DNA of 64,000 nucleotides. It comes from Phoenix dactylifera (Eukaryota; Streptophyta; Magnoliopsida; Arecales; Arecaceae). The stretch lies in contig NC_052392.1 in NCBI RefSeq assembly GCF_009389715.1, positions 39,351,668 through 39,415,667 on the forward strand, given 5' to 3'. A program made the position numbers and the translations under genes. Shown in pieces: positions 36,680-49,426 of the stretch (positions are counted from its first letter, which is position 1; every line of letters starts with the position of its first letter). The notes under the pieces were generated by a model. It was given only the letters and a program-made list of their open reading frames with translations, was not told the origin of the DNA and ran no database searches.

Positions 36680-37084
36680 ATGTTCAGGAAGATTAATGGG
36701 ATGACTGGCTAAGTGGTCTCCTATGTGATCCACTATTTCGGTGATTTTGTTTAGGTGGGAAGTTGGCTAGACTATTATATAGTGTTTTATTTTTTAATTT
36801 TGTTGGCCACATTCATCCTGTGTGAACCTGTTAAAAAATAATAATAAAAATCTATATATCATGCAACGGTCATGATCTAGTAGATTGGGACGCAACAAGA
36901 TATATGTCTTGCATGTCGGTCAATCATATACCATCACGGGATACAATGGACGATCCATGATTGATAAACTAGACCCCTATATTTGGTGTGATACATGTCC
37001 ATCCCCACAGCGGACCCTCTCCATGATTAAAGCTTGATCAGTGGCAGAGTGTGATGATTTATAAAGAGACAATAATATCAACTC

Positions 37085-37375
37085 AACTGTATACGCTGTG
37101 TACACAAGTACTTGCCCTGCCGCGCTCGCTCCGATGCGCTTCGCGCTCCTTGATTTATCCGATCCGCCGTATCGGATCCCATGTGATCCGGCGCAGCTTT
37201 TGTCGGCGTACCGCATCACGCTGCCTTCGTACGCGCCGGAACCGATCATGATCTCATCCTGACCGTCCGTCGGGTCATTTCCGTCGCCTCGGAGCCTCGA
37301 TTTTCGTGTTTCCTTGCCCGGGCCCCGGCGCATAATTAAGACCCGCGTGCGTTTCATCCGGCGAATTGCGTGGGA
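37085..37375. other. CpG-rich island without a recognised gene
   Basis: The DNA turns abruptly GC- and CpG-rich (CCGCGCTCGCTCCGATGCGC, CGTACGCGCCGGAACCGATC, GGGCCCCGGCGCATAATTAA) inside AT-rich surroundings. A minus-strand frame at 36977-37387 (136 codons) and shorter plus-strand frames cross it, but none shows a domain. It could be a promoter or exon remnant, or an unmethylated patch. It ends just before the hAT-like MITE at 37452. Confidence 0.5.
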
Positions 37376-37451
37376 AGGGAGTCTCATTGTACGGTCTAGA
37401 TATCATCACATTTCTCATTTTACCCGACCTTTCGTGCCGCTGGTACATGAT

Positions 37452-37904
37452 TAGGACGGTTAACGAGCCGAGCCGAGCCGAGCCCGAAAGAGTTCGGCTC
37501 GGCTCATTTTACAGAAGCCCAAGCTCGGACTCGGTAACGAGCTCTATATTGGACTCGAGCTTGGACTTGTTTGGCAAAGCAAAGGCTCGGACTTGAGCTC
37601 GTAAATCTCGTTTCAATTACGAGCTCCAAAACGAGTCTGAGCTCAGGCTCGTAATCAGGCTCGAGCTCGGGCTCGGGCTCGATAATAAGCTATTTTTCTT
37701 TATGTGGTCAGATTTTTATGAATTATGGTGCTGAAATAAGATCTTTCAGTGGGAGACTAGAGCTCGTTTGGGCTCGTGAACTGCTTGGGCTCGAGCTCGG
37801 GCTCGGGCTTGAGTGTAAACGAGCCTCATATTGGGCTCGGGCTCGTTTGACTAACGAGTCGAGCCCGAGCCGAGCCCGAGCAGCTCGGCTCATTAACAGC
37901 CCTA
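37452..37904. mobile_element. hAT-like MITE (453 bp) with 8-bp target duplication
   Basis: The left end is TAGGACGGTTAACGAGCCGA and the reverse complement of the right end is TAGGGCTGTTAATGAGCCGA, so the terminal inverted repeats match at most positions over about 20 bp and continue as GAGCC/GGGCTC-rich arms. It is flanked by TACATGAT (37444-37451) and TACATGGT (37905-37912), 7 of 8 identical, as expected for hAT transposition. The interior is a simple alternation of GAGCTCGGGCTCG-type words and has no transposase, so it is non-autonomous. Confidence 0.85.
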
Positions 37905-37912
37905 TACATGGT

Positions 37913-38628
37913 AGGCGTGGCCCCTGTTCTAATAAAATATCACCGAATGTGATAGACGACTTCCTCTCATTGATCTAGAGAATACTATTAGAATAGCTGG
38001 TGCATAAGCAGTCATCCAATTTGCAGCCTTATTAATTTTTCTAAATATATGTTTGGCCTGAAATAAGTTCATTAATTCACTCCTCTGAACAAGACAGCCC
38101 AGCTTTTACACGATTGAGGCACCTCAGACCCTGGGCCAACAAAGACTCATTGCAGAAAAGACCTCAAAGATAAAATAGAAAAAAAAAGTCTTTTTTATAG
38201 TGAGTTTGTCTTAGGCTGCCCATTGCAGAAAAGATTTCAAAGATAAAATAAAAAATAAAAATATATTTTTTAGTGAGTCCGTTTTATACCTCTAATTGTA
38301 TTGGCCCCCCTCTCCGGGTTCGTACAAGGTTTAAGATAAAGGCCGCCCATAACTGTTTCTGGTCCGTTTGTTAACCCACTCTTTGGAGTTTGGACTTCAT
38401 TAACTTGGTCGTAGGCCGTACCACAACCAATTGGCCCGGAATAACCCCTGGAACCGGAATAAAAGGAAAAACCGCTCTTATCGGTGAAACCCGCTCATAT
38501 CAGTGGTTGAATGACCGAATGGAGCTTTCAGATTTGTGACAAACTGGTTGAACTTTTTTTTGATTGTCCGATACTTTAGCGTCTATGACTGAACAACATC
38601 CTGTACGGGAAAGAATGGTATTGCATTT
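37913..38628. other. Intergenic DNA right of the hAT-like MITE
   Basis: No gene recognised. A near-duplicate of CCCATTGCAGAAAAGATTTC and its surroundings occurs at about 38150 and 38219 (TTGCAGAAAAGACCTCAAAG versus TTGCAGAAAAGATTTCAAAG, each followed by ATAAAATAGAAAA-like sequence and TAGTGAGT), a local duplication about 70 bp apart. Confidence 0.5.
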
Positions 38629-38739
38629 GATCAGCGGCCTAGGTTGAACATAGAAAATATCAAATTTTAAATAGATTTAGTCTTGAATATGATAAAAAAT
38701 GAATATAATTTAAACTCGAGACGGCTCATGATTAGTTAT
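38629..38739 (+). mobile_element. Short dispersed element, copy 3 of 3
   Basis: It aligns with 26980-27100 in the same orientation: AAAATATCAAATTTTAAATA, then GAATATAATTTAAACTCGAG and GGCTCATGATTAGTTATA. The terminal repeats are partly lost. See the copies at 24968 and 26980. Confidence 0.5.
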
Positions 38740-38769
38740 ACATTGTATATATAATTAGAATTTTGAGGA

Positions 38770-39020
38770 TGTATCATATTATTCTTAAGGTGGATTTTTG
38801 GACTGTTATTAGGTGGCTTGCTAATTCAACACCTTTTACAGATCAATATTCATTCTTTGAGACAGAATTGTTTGAAAATAGGAACATTTTTTTGGTCTCT
38901 TGAAGTGGAATTGTTTGTAGAGAAACTAATAGAGCTACAGATTGGATAATGACATATGTTGTTGATCATATGAGACTTACTCTACGAATGACTGTGACAG
39001 ATATCCTTTCCGACTTGTAA
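38770..39020 (+). pseudogene. Decayed LINE RNase H tail
   Basis: From 38919 the frame reads RETNRATDWIMTYVVDHMRL and ends TDILSDL before TAA at 39018-39020. This matches the C-terminal end of plant LINE RNase H domains, where a REANRAADW-type motif holds the last catalytic Asp. Just upstream the sequence still suggests a block like FFETELFE, with a stop in between. The remainder of the element is not recognisable. It is directly right of the short dispersed element at 38629. Confidence 0.6.
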
Positions 39021-42000
39021 GACATGTTACTTTCTGATGCTTACAAAAATGTATTTATATATTTTAGATTCGTTTAATAATTAGATTTACCAAAAAATAT
39101 ATTATTTACCTTTTTTATAAAAAAAATATTATGCTTTATAAGCTTTCTTATCTCTCTTCTCCGGATCCTAAATCTCATTGTTGAGGGTTTGCTTTTTATC
39201 TCTTCTCAACCAGGTGATTGAGCCATGAATCTCCAGCAAACACACGTCTAGGTTCTACGGATGACTCTCTCCATCTCTCTCCCCCGCATCATCTCCTTGT
39301 GTTCTCTTTCTCTTTCTCTCCACACATATATAGACCTATCAATAAAAAAAATTGATATTCGTGGATGGTGAGCTGTTTAGTTCTATTTCCTTCTTTGTTT
39401 ATGTCAGTTGGTTTCAACAAATTAAATGGGTTCATAGCTTCTCCATAAAGTCTTTTATTTAATTAATTTACTTATTTTGAGATGGAAGAATGCATTTTTG
39501 TTATTGGCTCCTTAGAGCCTATTTTGGTCTTCTTTTATTACTAAGTTCAATTGGATCATAGAAATTAATAAACTTAATTTCGAACCAGCGAATGATCCTC
39601 AGCCAAGGAACAAAAAAAAGGGGGGGAAAACAGTGAATGATCGCATGATTGTTTATTCCACAACTTATTAGCTCCTAATAAGTTTAGTCATGATGACTCT
39701 CGAGTCCTGGTGAATCCTTTCTTTCTTTCTTTTTTCGCTTCTCATTTTTATAAAATTTTTATTTTTTAAATAATAATACATACTTATACATAATTTTTAT
39801 TTTTTATTTTATAATTAATTTACTAGAATAATACATATAAAGCAAGGATCATCTACAATACATCTTCATGCATCGATCGCTACTATGTCACTTATCTTGA
39901 AAATGAAGGACGTATTATGTTGGGATGCAAACATGCTGAATAGACAGATTGTGCGAGAACCCTCCTTTTTAGAGATTGGCGATATGGAGACAATCCGAAT
40001 ATGCACAGCTGTGTAAGGTGCAAAAGCAGCACCAAAGGATTTGGAATCAAATATTATTATATCATGGTGATTTCATGGTTTATTTTTGGTTGACCCCATG
40101 GTTAGCCTAGTAATTTTAATTTCTTGTTTGATGAACAGTCCAGATTTGAAAACATTGGAACAAATGACCATAGATAGAGAAATTAATCCAAAGGATAAGG
40201 TCACAAAGTTTTGTATTGTCTAGGTTAGGTACTTAGGGTCATGCACCGAGGCCTACGCAGAACATCAAGGAAGCGCAAAAGGACTCGATGTATGTCTCGA
40301 TGTATGGCGCATACTTACATACACATGCATGGGCACAGGATCCACACTCACAGTGTGCTTAAAGTCAGTCTCTTTTTCAATGACACTTGCTCCAAGGATA
40401 ATGTTTTCCTCTTGGAAGCATCCTCAAGAACATCACCCTCCTTTGAGGCCTTCCAAGCCCAAGATGCTTTTAAACGCTACCATAAGTAGAGTTTATTATG
40501 TTTTAGGATATACTTATGATACTTTCCTCTTGGTAGATGTCATTCTATTGCAAAGAAATTTGCGTCAACATGGAAAAATAAGTATACGTATAAAAGTTAT
40601 AAATAGAGAAGTTTTTATTTTTCTTGTGTGAGAAAGAAAATGCTAAATTTATATGCTTGTTTAGGTGAAATGTATCTATCTATGACCCAATTCGTAAATA
40701 GGGATGCAAGATGTTGGACCTACATGAATAAATTGTGGGTCACTTCAGAAAGTGAAAAGTGTGGAGTCATATATACATATTGATCTCGATACATGTAATG
40801 CAAGTGGATGGCTCTAAGTTTTCTTTTATTCATAAACATATGTTATGAAAAGAGGCTTCATTTTCAATTTTTTCCTCATGCGATAAGCATGCAAGGAGAC
40901 TGTGGGATGCACGATAATTTCTACCATAGATGGTGAAAAACTAACCCAAAAAAAAAAAAAATATACACGGATAACACAGAGACCTCATATGAGAAGGTTA
41001 CATATGTGATGTTTACATTTTGACAAATTTATAATCTTAAAAAGATGCTACATGTCTGATGTTTTAACTCTCGTGTTCGGCCAATGACCGATAATTCATA
41101 CTTGAAACCATACTAATTCAATAAAATGAGCAATAAAAGTGCTGAAATATAGCTGTATAGCTTTGTGTTTTGAATTTGCAAGAATTGCTTTATGATAGCA
41201 TTACTTGTATATTCATGATATTGGTATATGTGTGTAGGTCTAGCAATCATTTTTTGAAAGAGGAAAAAATAAGGAATGAATGAAAATGAATTGTTATGTT
41301 GCTAAGAAGAGTAGGCTTAACTGACATAGTAATCCATTACATATCATTGTGCAAGTAGGAGCTAGTAATTGCTCTTTGTTGGTGAGTTATTGCACCATTC
41401 TTATTTGCCTCAAGACCCTATTTGGATATTGAAAAAATTTATTCGAAAACTCAACATTAAAATTGTGGTGGAAATCAATTAGGGCTGCAGCTAGCTAGAA
41501 GCTCGGAGCAAATATTATTCAGAACATAATCACCTTCAAATATTGCATCATATGATCACCTTTAAGTACTCCGTTTCTCTCGTAACTACGGTAGCGATAC
41601 CTTTCTGGAAGATCTTAGTAACAAGGCCTAAATGTCAGTCACAGTGGATCCCAAGATTTTTGTGAATATCATTAACCATATTTCTTGAGATTTATGCATA
41701 TAACATGCGATAATACGCGATATCTACGTACGTTGTTCGGTGCACACAGCTATAATAATGGACTATATAAACAGGAACCTACCAATAATATTTTTCATTC
41801 TTCTGTACATCATGCCCAAAATTGCACTAAAGTTCAGGTGATTTATCCATTGCTTAATATTAAAGTAATTTTGTTTAAAGTTGTGAAGTGAACAAAGACA
41901 TAAACATTACATGCAGAGAGATGGAAATAAGTCTCCATGCATGCACTGGTGGAGAGGTCTAGTCTGCCGAGGACAGCTGCTGCATTATGTCTGAAGGCCT

Positions 42001-44099
42001 GGAGAACCCCGCACAACGGCAGCAGGTCTGCCATGGAAGGGAGGAGCAGAAGTGGGTCAAGGAAAGTCGAGGAGGCAGGGAGTCTGAAAACTTTAAATCA
42101 TGGGATTGGATGGTCCTGCCCACTGATAGCTGATTCAATAATATTAAAGGATTCCGATTCCATGCACAAGGAAACAAGTACTAAAGACGCTCCACCTTCC
42201 TACGGAATTAAAGGTACTTCCTCTTTCTTACAGGGAATAGACATTTATGGCTGAGCGAACGGAAGCCGTAGAAAAGGAAGTGAGACTAATAGACTATCAT
42301 CAAACAACTGGAAGAAGTGACTTTAATTTTTTTTATAGAATTCGAGGCCGAAGAAGGTGGCGATAGCGACGAAACATAGTACGAGCAGTGGGGTTCCAAT
42401 TCCAACTCCAGGGAAGGAAGAACGTAAAAAAATGGCGGACGGAGACGGTGGAGTCTTTTTAGCTTTCCTCCTTGGTTTTGACACGTGTCGCCGCCCCCCT
42501 CTCTCTCTCTCTTTGGGCTTTCCTGCTGTGGATTTAAGTGCTTGATTAATATATATATATATATATATATAAGTATTTGTTCTTCGCAAAGGTATGGGAT
42601 AGATTAATTATATGGGAGATTGTGACGTTGACGTCGGGGGAAAATGATAGATATTCCGCCAACAACTACAGGCCAAACACTTCTGAGGGCACTTCCGTAG
42701 TTTCCCAAAGCAAGCTTGCAGTCGAAGGTCGGATGAAGGTGGCATTAAAAAATTTTATCAAGCTAAATCTGAATTATGTGTTAAACAGGCCAAGAATTCA
42801 AAACCAGCTTTTTCATTAAATAGATAATTGGGTCTATAACTTATTTATTCAATAGGTTGAATCTTATTAAACAAGTTAGAAAGATTTTTAATAGGTCAAA
42901 TAGATCTAAAATAAGTTATATAGATTGCGTTAAACTGGTTGAGTAGATTTTAAATGAAGTTAAATATATTGTTAATGGGTTAAATCTATTGGTTTATAAA
43001 TTGATCTAATTATTAAATAATTAAAAATGAGTTAAGTAGATCAAAGACCTAAACTTGAACTTGACATGTTCGATGAACCGGCGTAAATGGGTTGACTTGT
43101 TTGTAACTTGAACCAGTATATGCTAATAAGCTGTAAACCTCCTTAAATTGCCACCTCTGATTCTTTCCTCCTTATTCTTTTTCTTAAAATAATTTGAATG
43201 TTGATATTTTAAAAATAAGAAACTTGTATGTTTTATTGCTACCATAATAACACTGTCTTCACCACCTTATGCTTTTGTATCGTTACCTCCACCCCAACCT
43301 ATATTGAACCATCATTGACCTTGCCATTGCATTGCTACCACTATCATCGTTGTCTCCACTTTGTCACTGACACCACCTATCGTCACTGCCTCCATCGTCA
43401 CTGCAACCATTCTGCCACTATTCCTGCCGGCAGCACCATTATCTATATCTACCACTACTATTATCATCTCCACCATTGTCACCATATTTATAATTTAAAA
43501 ATAATTGATTATACCAAATATATTTTTATTTTAAAAATTAAAAATAAATATTTTATTTTTAAAAATAGAAAAAGAAAATGAAAGTGATGTCAAACATCAT
43601 CTAAGTATACATTAGATTCCTATAATCTAAACCATTTGGCCTATGGTCTGCCCATCAAGTGAAAAGGCCGCGCGACATATTTAACTCCAGCTGAAGTCCA
43701 TTGCTACTTCTTTCACAAGCCAAGCCTGTTAAGACGGTTAGTTGGCCCAATTGGCCCATGGCAATTTCTCGCGTGATCTTGCCACCTTGTTGGAATTTGC
43801 TCAACAAATAGAGGAAGCAATTGGGTTGGATTTGGTTTTCCAACGGGCTGAGTTTTTTTTAAGATAAAATAGAGGAAGTAAGATCACTTTTCCCCCAGTA
43901 TTTCACTTATAAATCAGGAAGATTTAATCGTTGTGGGTTTCCGAAGGAGCATTTATAGGTTCACTTTTCATGCGAATTTGACTTAGAGATGCAACTATCC
44001 TGATCACCACCACTCTTGAATACCCGTAATACAACCAAAAGGTTGAGTTTTTTTATGGACACTAGATCTAATAGCAGGGACAATCATGGCCTGGTCAAT
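39021..44099. other. Intergenic DNA, no firm gene
   Basis: About 5 kb without a recognised gene. A frame at 41937-42254 (105 codons) and overlapping frames at 42323-42589 lie in GC-richer DNA and could belong to an untranslated or species-specific transcript, but no domain is visible. Also present are a (TA)n run at 42549-42571, a degenerate ACC/CAT trinucleotide tract at about 43255-43480, and AT-rich sequence at 42760-43160 that ends TTAAATTGCCACCTCTGA, which resembles one end of a hAT-like MITE whose other end I could not find. Confidence 0.4.
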
Positions 44100-44880
44100 G
44101 CCGCGATTAAGCAATTTGGAAGGCGATGTTAGATTACTAGTGATTCTTATCTTGAGATAATTTGATCTTCGATGATCTAAGATTACCATGTTTGGCAGAC
44201 TATATTCTAGTAATTAAAACTCCTCAAGTATATATAAGTAACCTGTGCAATATTCACTAAAAATTCAAAAATACTGACCATGTAATACCAAAACTATATT
44301 CGATATATTCCATAAAAATATAATTATTAATCATATAAGAATATATTATAATAAATTATTAATAGATTCTATAAAATATATTTTTAATTATATTATTATT
44401 AATTATATAAAAATATTAATTATTGTTAAATAATTAATAATTTTTACTTATACTTATAATAACTTTTTCTATTGATAATATTTATTTTGATTAAGAAAAA
44501 TAAGGCGAATAGAAGTAATACATTAAATAATTTTATATATAAATATAAAGAACAATAATATATTTTTATTTTACTTTAAAATATAATTAAACAACAACAT
44601 GATTAATAATATTATTAAAATATAATATACGTTCGTAAATATTATATATAATATAATATATAATATTGACATAATATATTATTGGTTTATAAATATACCA
44701 ATTTTTTTTTGCTGGACCAAAGGGTATTTTTGTTCCCAAATGTTAGTCTAAGATCACTGCCCTAGGATGATCTTAGATACCTATCCTCAAATATAGGTTT
44801 GCCATCACCGGATTGGACGGTGAGTTGAGATGTAGGGATGCTTTGAGATCATTACCACATAGGATTACTATGATGTAAGT
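44100..44880. mobile_element. Possible AT-rich foldback MITE
   Basis: At about 44170 the sequence GATGATCTAAGATTACCATG then TTTGGCAG is matched in inverted orientation at about 44738-44765, whose reverse complement reads CAGTGATCTTAGACTAACAT then TTGGG. A second arm pair is suggested further out. Between them lies about 500 bp of nearly pure A+T. Boundaries and target duplication are not resolved. Confidence 0.35.
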
Positions 44881-47085
44881 AATGAAATAAGGAAGAAAAA
44901 GTTGAGAGAAAGGCGAAGGAGAGTGGTTTGTTCAGAACTTACCATGTTTTCTTGTATACTTTAGCGACACACTTCGTTGTGTCTCCTTCCTTTCCCTCAG
45001 TTTCTCTGGACAACTATACTTTTAATTCCCTTTTCTTGGTCCTACTTCATCTTTATTTGTCTGAGATGTAAATGTTAATTGATTGAGTACAAATCTCCAT
45101 ATAAAATAAACGAGTTGGGTGTGTTATTATCCTTTACAACTAAATTATAAATAGCTTGGTTTGAATTAATGGTTTGATTTAACCTGAATTTCACCTGATC
45201 GAACTTAGTCCATTGCCATTGAATCTAAACCCAACACAACTTTTTTTATAAAATAAATAAGAAATACAACCAATCTCTTTGACAGCAGATGGAGATTGCG
45301 ACGAAAAAATTATGAATCAATCAATTAGATACACATAAAAAATTATGCACCGAACAACCATTGTCTAATTTCAAAAACAAGAAAAGATAGTGCTAAAGAA
45401 ATCATCTTTCATTTTAGTTTATTTACATTTGCTTGATGTTTATCTGATGCATAACTTTTGCTAGGGATCCTAACAAACCAATAAAACGTGGAGTTGGTTT
45501 TTGGGTAGAGTAGATCCTATCTTGAAATTCTTAACAATGCTCCAAATATTTCAGATATATTTTTAAAAATTAACATGAAATAAATGCTAACTTAAAATTT
45601 ATTTGGTAGGTCATATGTTCAATCTCAATAAGTTTAGGTTTTGCTATAACTAACAAATCACCATATATATAAACTTTGGAGAACTTGAGACTCCTATTAT
45701 CCATAAAATCACAGAAATGCTAATCTAAGAAGTGTTTTCTCTTGCATTCCTTTTTCTCATGTAGTTTCTTGTGAGTCTAGCAATACTACACTTGTTTTTT
45801 CATTGAAGTTAAGCACGCTGATGGCTTCAATCAGTAAAAATGCTATTATTTTTAAAAAAAATTAAAAATCAAGAAATAATAATCACTTTTTCTTTCGGGG
45901 CCGTTTGGTTTGGGAGAATCTGGCATGCAAAAATAAATTCTATCTCAGATTACTATTTTTGGTATGAAAAGTAGATAAAAAATAAATGATAGATCACATG
46001 TCTATTTTTCTTGAGAGAAAAAATAAAGCAAATACCATCAAGAGGGTGGTATTTATTTTTTCATGCTGAACTACCAAGTGGAGGTAATCGGAAATTGTCA
46101 TTTCACGATGAAAATATCCCTATTCATATTATACTAATATTATATTAATTATATTAATATTATATTTATATCTTTTAAATATATTAATATATTAATTAAA
46201 TAGGGATACAAAAAATTATTAATTTTCAATAAATATAACATACATTTGTTAATAATTAATATTTATTTATATACAAAAATATACTAAAATTCATTTATAA
46301 TAAAAAATATGTTTTCTAATATATATATAATTAAATTAAAAATATTTATTAACTCATATTGTAATATTTGAAATAGTCAATTTTGATAGTGTTTATATAA
46401 ATGGGACATAAATAGCCAACAAATGAATTGAATAAATATATTAGTACATGAAAATTTAGTAATATTTTTATATAAGATTATCTCCAGCCAAATATAATAA
46501 TATTTTTTTGATGCTACTTTTCAAAGTAATTTTTCCACTAAATAAATACAATAAAATTTATTTTCCTCGATAATTATTTTTTTAGATAAATAATTTTTAG
46601 AAATTATTAGATTATTTCATAGCCTGATTAGTGCCTTGAATATATATCAAAGCATCCCAAACTCTCTCTTTCATCTGTTTGCATAGATCTTGTAGCACGA
46701 TCGAATGGTATACATGGCAAAAAAAAAAAAAAAAAGATGAGCCCTCCTTTCACACAAAAGATACAACCCGGACCCTAATCTATCAAACACCAACCAACCC
46801 AGCCCTTAGTGGACCGTTTCTTTTTTTTTTTTCGGTCCCTTGTTTTGAGCACGAGCCCAAGGATTTGTTGGGAAAATGAAATTTCGTTCGTTAGATATCC
46901 GCTTCGCGTAAGATATTCCGTCTCCAAATTCGTCTAGATATCCCAATGTCGTTGCTCGGGCTGCAGACTCTGGGCGACGTTCCCAACCCTGCCCTCCAAA
47001 ACCCTCATCCCTGATCTCTTCGCTTCGATCCCTCCCTCGACGTCTCCCTGAAGCCCTAGCCCAATCCTCTCGAGAGCCATCTCCA
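44881..47085 (+). other. Intergenic DNA, possible MITE end, then TrpRS promoter and leader
   Basis: At 45898 GGGGCCGTTTGGTTTGGGAG resembles the end of a Tourist-type MITE; an ATTACTTTGAAAAGTAGCAT-like block in inverted orientation lies at about 46510-46540, but no clean right end was seen. The sequence is very AT-rich to about 46650, then changes to a GC-rich, C-rich leader (CCCTCCCTCGACGTCTCCCT) in the last 150 bp before the start codon at 47086. The promoter should lie here, but no firm TATA box was chosen. Confidence 0.4.
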
Positions 47086-49092
47086 ATGGCGAACGAGCAG
47101 CAGAAGAGAGAAGTCGGAGAAGAAGAGGAGCAGGTGGTGAATCCGTGGGAGGTCACCGCCAAGGACGGCGGCAAGATCGACTACGACAAGCTGATCGAGA
47201 AGTTCGGGTGCCAGCGGCTCGACCGCTCCCTCGTCGACCGCGTCGAGCGTCTCACTGACCGCCCCGCCCACGTCTTCCTCCGGCGCGGCGTCTTCTTCGC
47301 CCACAGGTCCCTCTCCCGTCGAAAAGATCTCATCTTTTCCGTTTCTTTCTACGTTTTGATCGTGGCATTGAATGATTTCCGCATGGATTGCTGTCTGATA
47401 GGGATTTCAATGAGATACTTGATGTGTACGAGAGGGGCGAGAAGTTTTATCTGTATACGGGGAGGGGGCCGTCGTCGGAGGCTCTGCATCTCGGTCATCT
47501 GGTTCCCTTCATGTTCACGAAGTAAGTTTTCTTCTCACTTGGCTCTCTGGTTGTTCTTGAATTCGTCAATGGTTTGTATATGAGTTGAATTCTGTTCTAC
47601 TCTCATCACGCGGTGTAAGGAGAATTTCACTTCTTGCTTCATGTTCTGATTTTGATCTTGTGCGGTTGGTTGATGTCAAATTACAATCTTTAGATGTATT
47701 AGTACAAAATTTCTTGACTGCAAGTTGATGGAGTTGAACTTGCTCGCAATTCACAGTCTTGAAGATCATGTATTGCGCACCATGCCTTTGTTCCATATTG
47801 GTTTAATAACTATATTATTAGATGATAAAATAATGTCAAGAAGTAAAATTTATTAGGAGAATCATGCCAGAAATTTTGCTGGTACTATCTTTCTCTTCAC
47901 TCAATTGAATTCTATTTTTAGTACTGTATGGGTGTAATCCAATTAAGTCCCGAGCTGCTTTATTTGGTTGATCCTGGTTTTTTTTTTCCTTTTCTTGTTC
48001 TGTGAACTCTATACCCAATCAAGTGAATCTTGTGTACACCTGACTTGTATGATGTTTGTGACTTTTTTGGTGGTAGTCATTTTCTTGTAGCTTGGACATA
48101 AATTTACTCTTCCCTCTTTGTTTCTTTGATATGTATATAATTTGGGATACCTGGACATTATGGAATAATTGGGTACTTGAGTACTTAACAATATGATTTC
48201 TGTTGACACATTATATTGAATACCGAGGCAAATGCATCTTTCTAATGTCTCCAATTTCAGTAAGAGTATTAGGCATTAAATTATTTTAGGTTTTCCTACT
48301 AGTTATGCTATCTCGCACAGCTAATTTAAGTGTTGTGTACCATTCAGGCTTTTGCATATATAGAATTTGGATGTTTTTGATTTGTTCCGTCAGGCCCTTT
48401 GGTGTGTTAAGTTTTTTAGACATGTTGGCAGGTGTATCACATGTCTAGGTAACATTGGCCTCAACTGCACTATAACTTGAAGAATTGAGCTGGACTTCCA
48501 TTGGTATGCAAGAAAAAAAAGAATTAGAATAAATGCTTTGTTTTTCTTTTTACAACTCGTGGTTAGGAAATTTCAACTTTCTTGTTATATGCCTTCTTGA
48601 TGCTTTCAAGTAAAACCTAGTTTTTTCCATCCTTTGACCTTGATCAACATGTAAGCTTGATAGAATCATCAATTGTTCTCCTGAATAATCTGATTTCATG
48701 GAGTAATAAGCCAACGACTTTTTCCGCTCTACAAGCATGATTGGTTGGGTTAATCCACTTTTCTACAGGCTATTTGTTCACTTATGCAGGATTTGATGAC
48801 CTCTACCTTTGAAAAATTTGTTAAGTTTTAATTACCAGTGATGAATGCATTTTTGCTGGGATGCAGTACAACCAGTCGTACTATGTTTGCTTAAAGTTTT
48901 CTTTTAAAAAACTTTGTAAATCATTTATTTTCTTTTGTAGTATGTCAGCTTTGCAGTCCCTACAATGAGGGCTCTGTGTGTGTGTGTATATATGTATATG
49001 TATATATGTATATATATATATATCTGTATATCTGTATATCTGTATATGTATATGTACATATACATATCTTCATCTATATATATATCTGTGTG

Positions 49093-49123
<31 letters not shown>

Positions 49124-49134
49124 GTGTATATATA

Positions 49135-49165
<31 letters not shown>

Positions 49166-49395
49166 CTGTGCGTGTGTATACATACATATGTACATATATA
49201 TCTGCATACATATATGTATATATATGGAAATATACATATGTATACATACATATATCTATACATATATAGATATATACATATATAGATATATACATATCTA
49301 TATATATATATATACATATATATATACATACATACATATATAGATATGTGCATGTGTATATATGTATATATCTATATATATATATACATATACAT

Positions 49396-49426
<31 letters not shown>

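Noticed and set aside
41937..42589. GC-richer frames that might be a gene
   Set aside because: Frames on both strands overlap, none shows a domain, and no exon structure emerges. Left as intergenic with a note.
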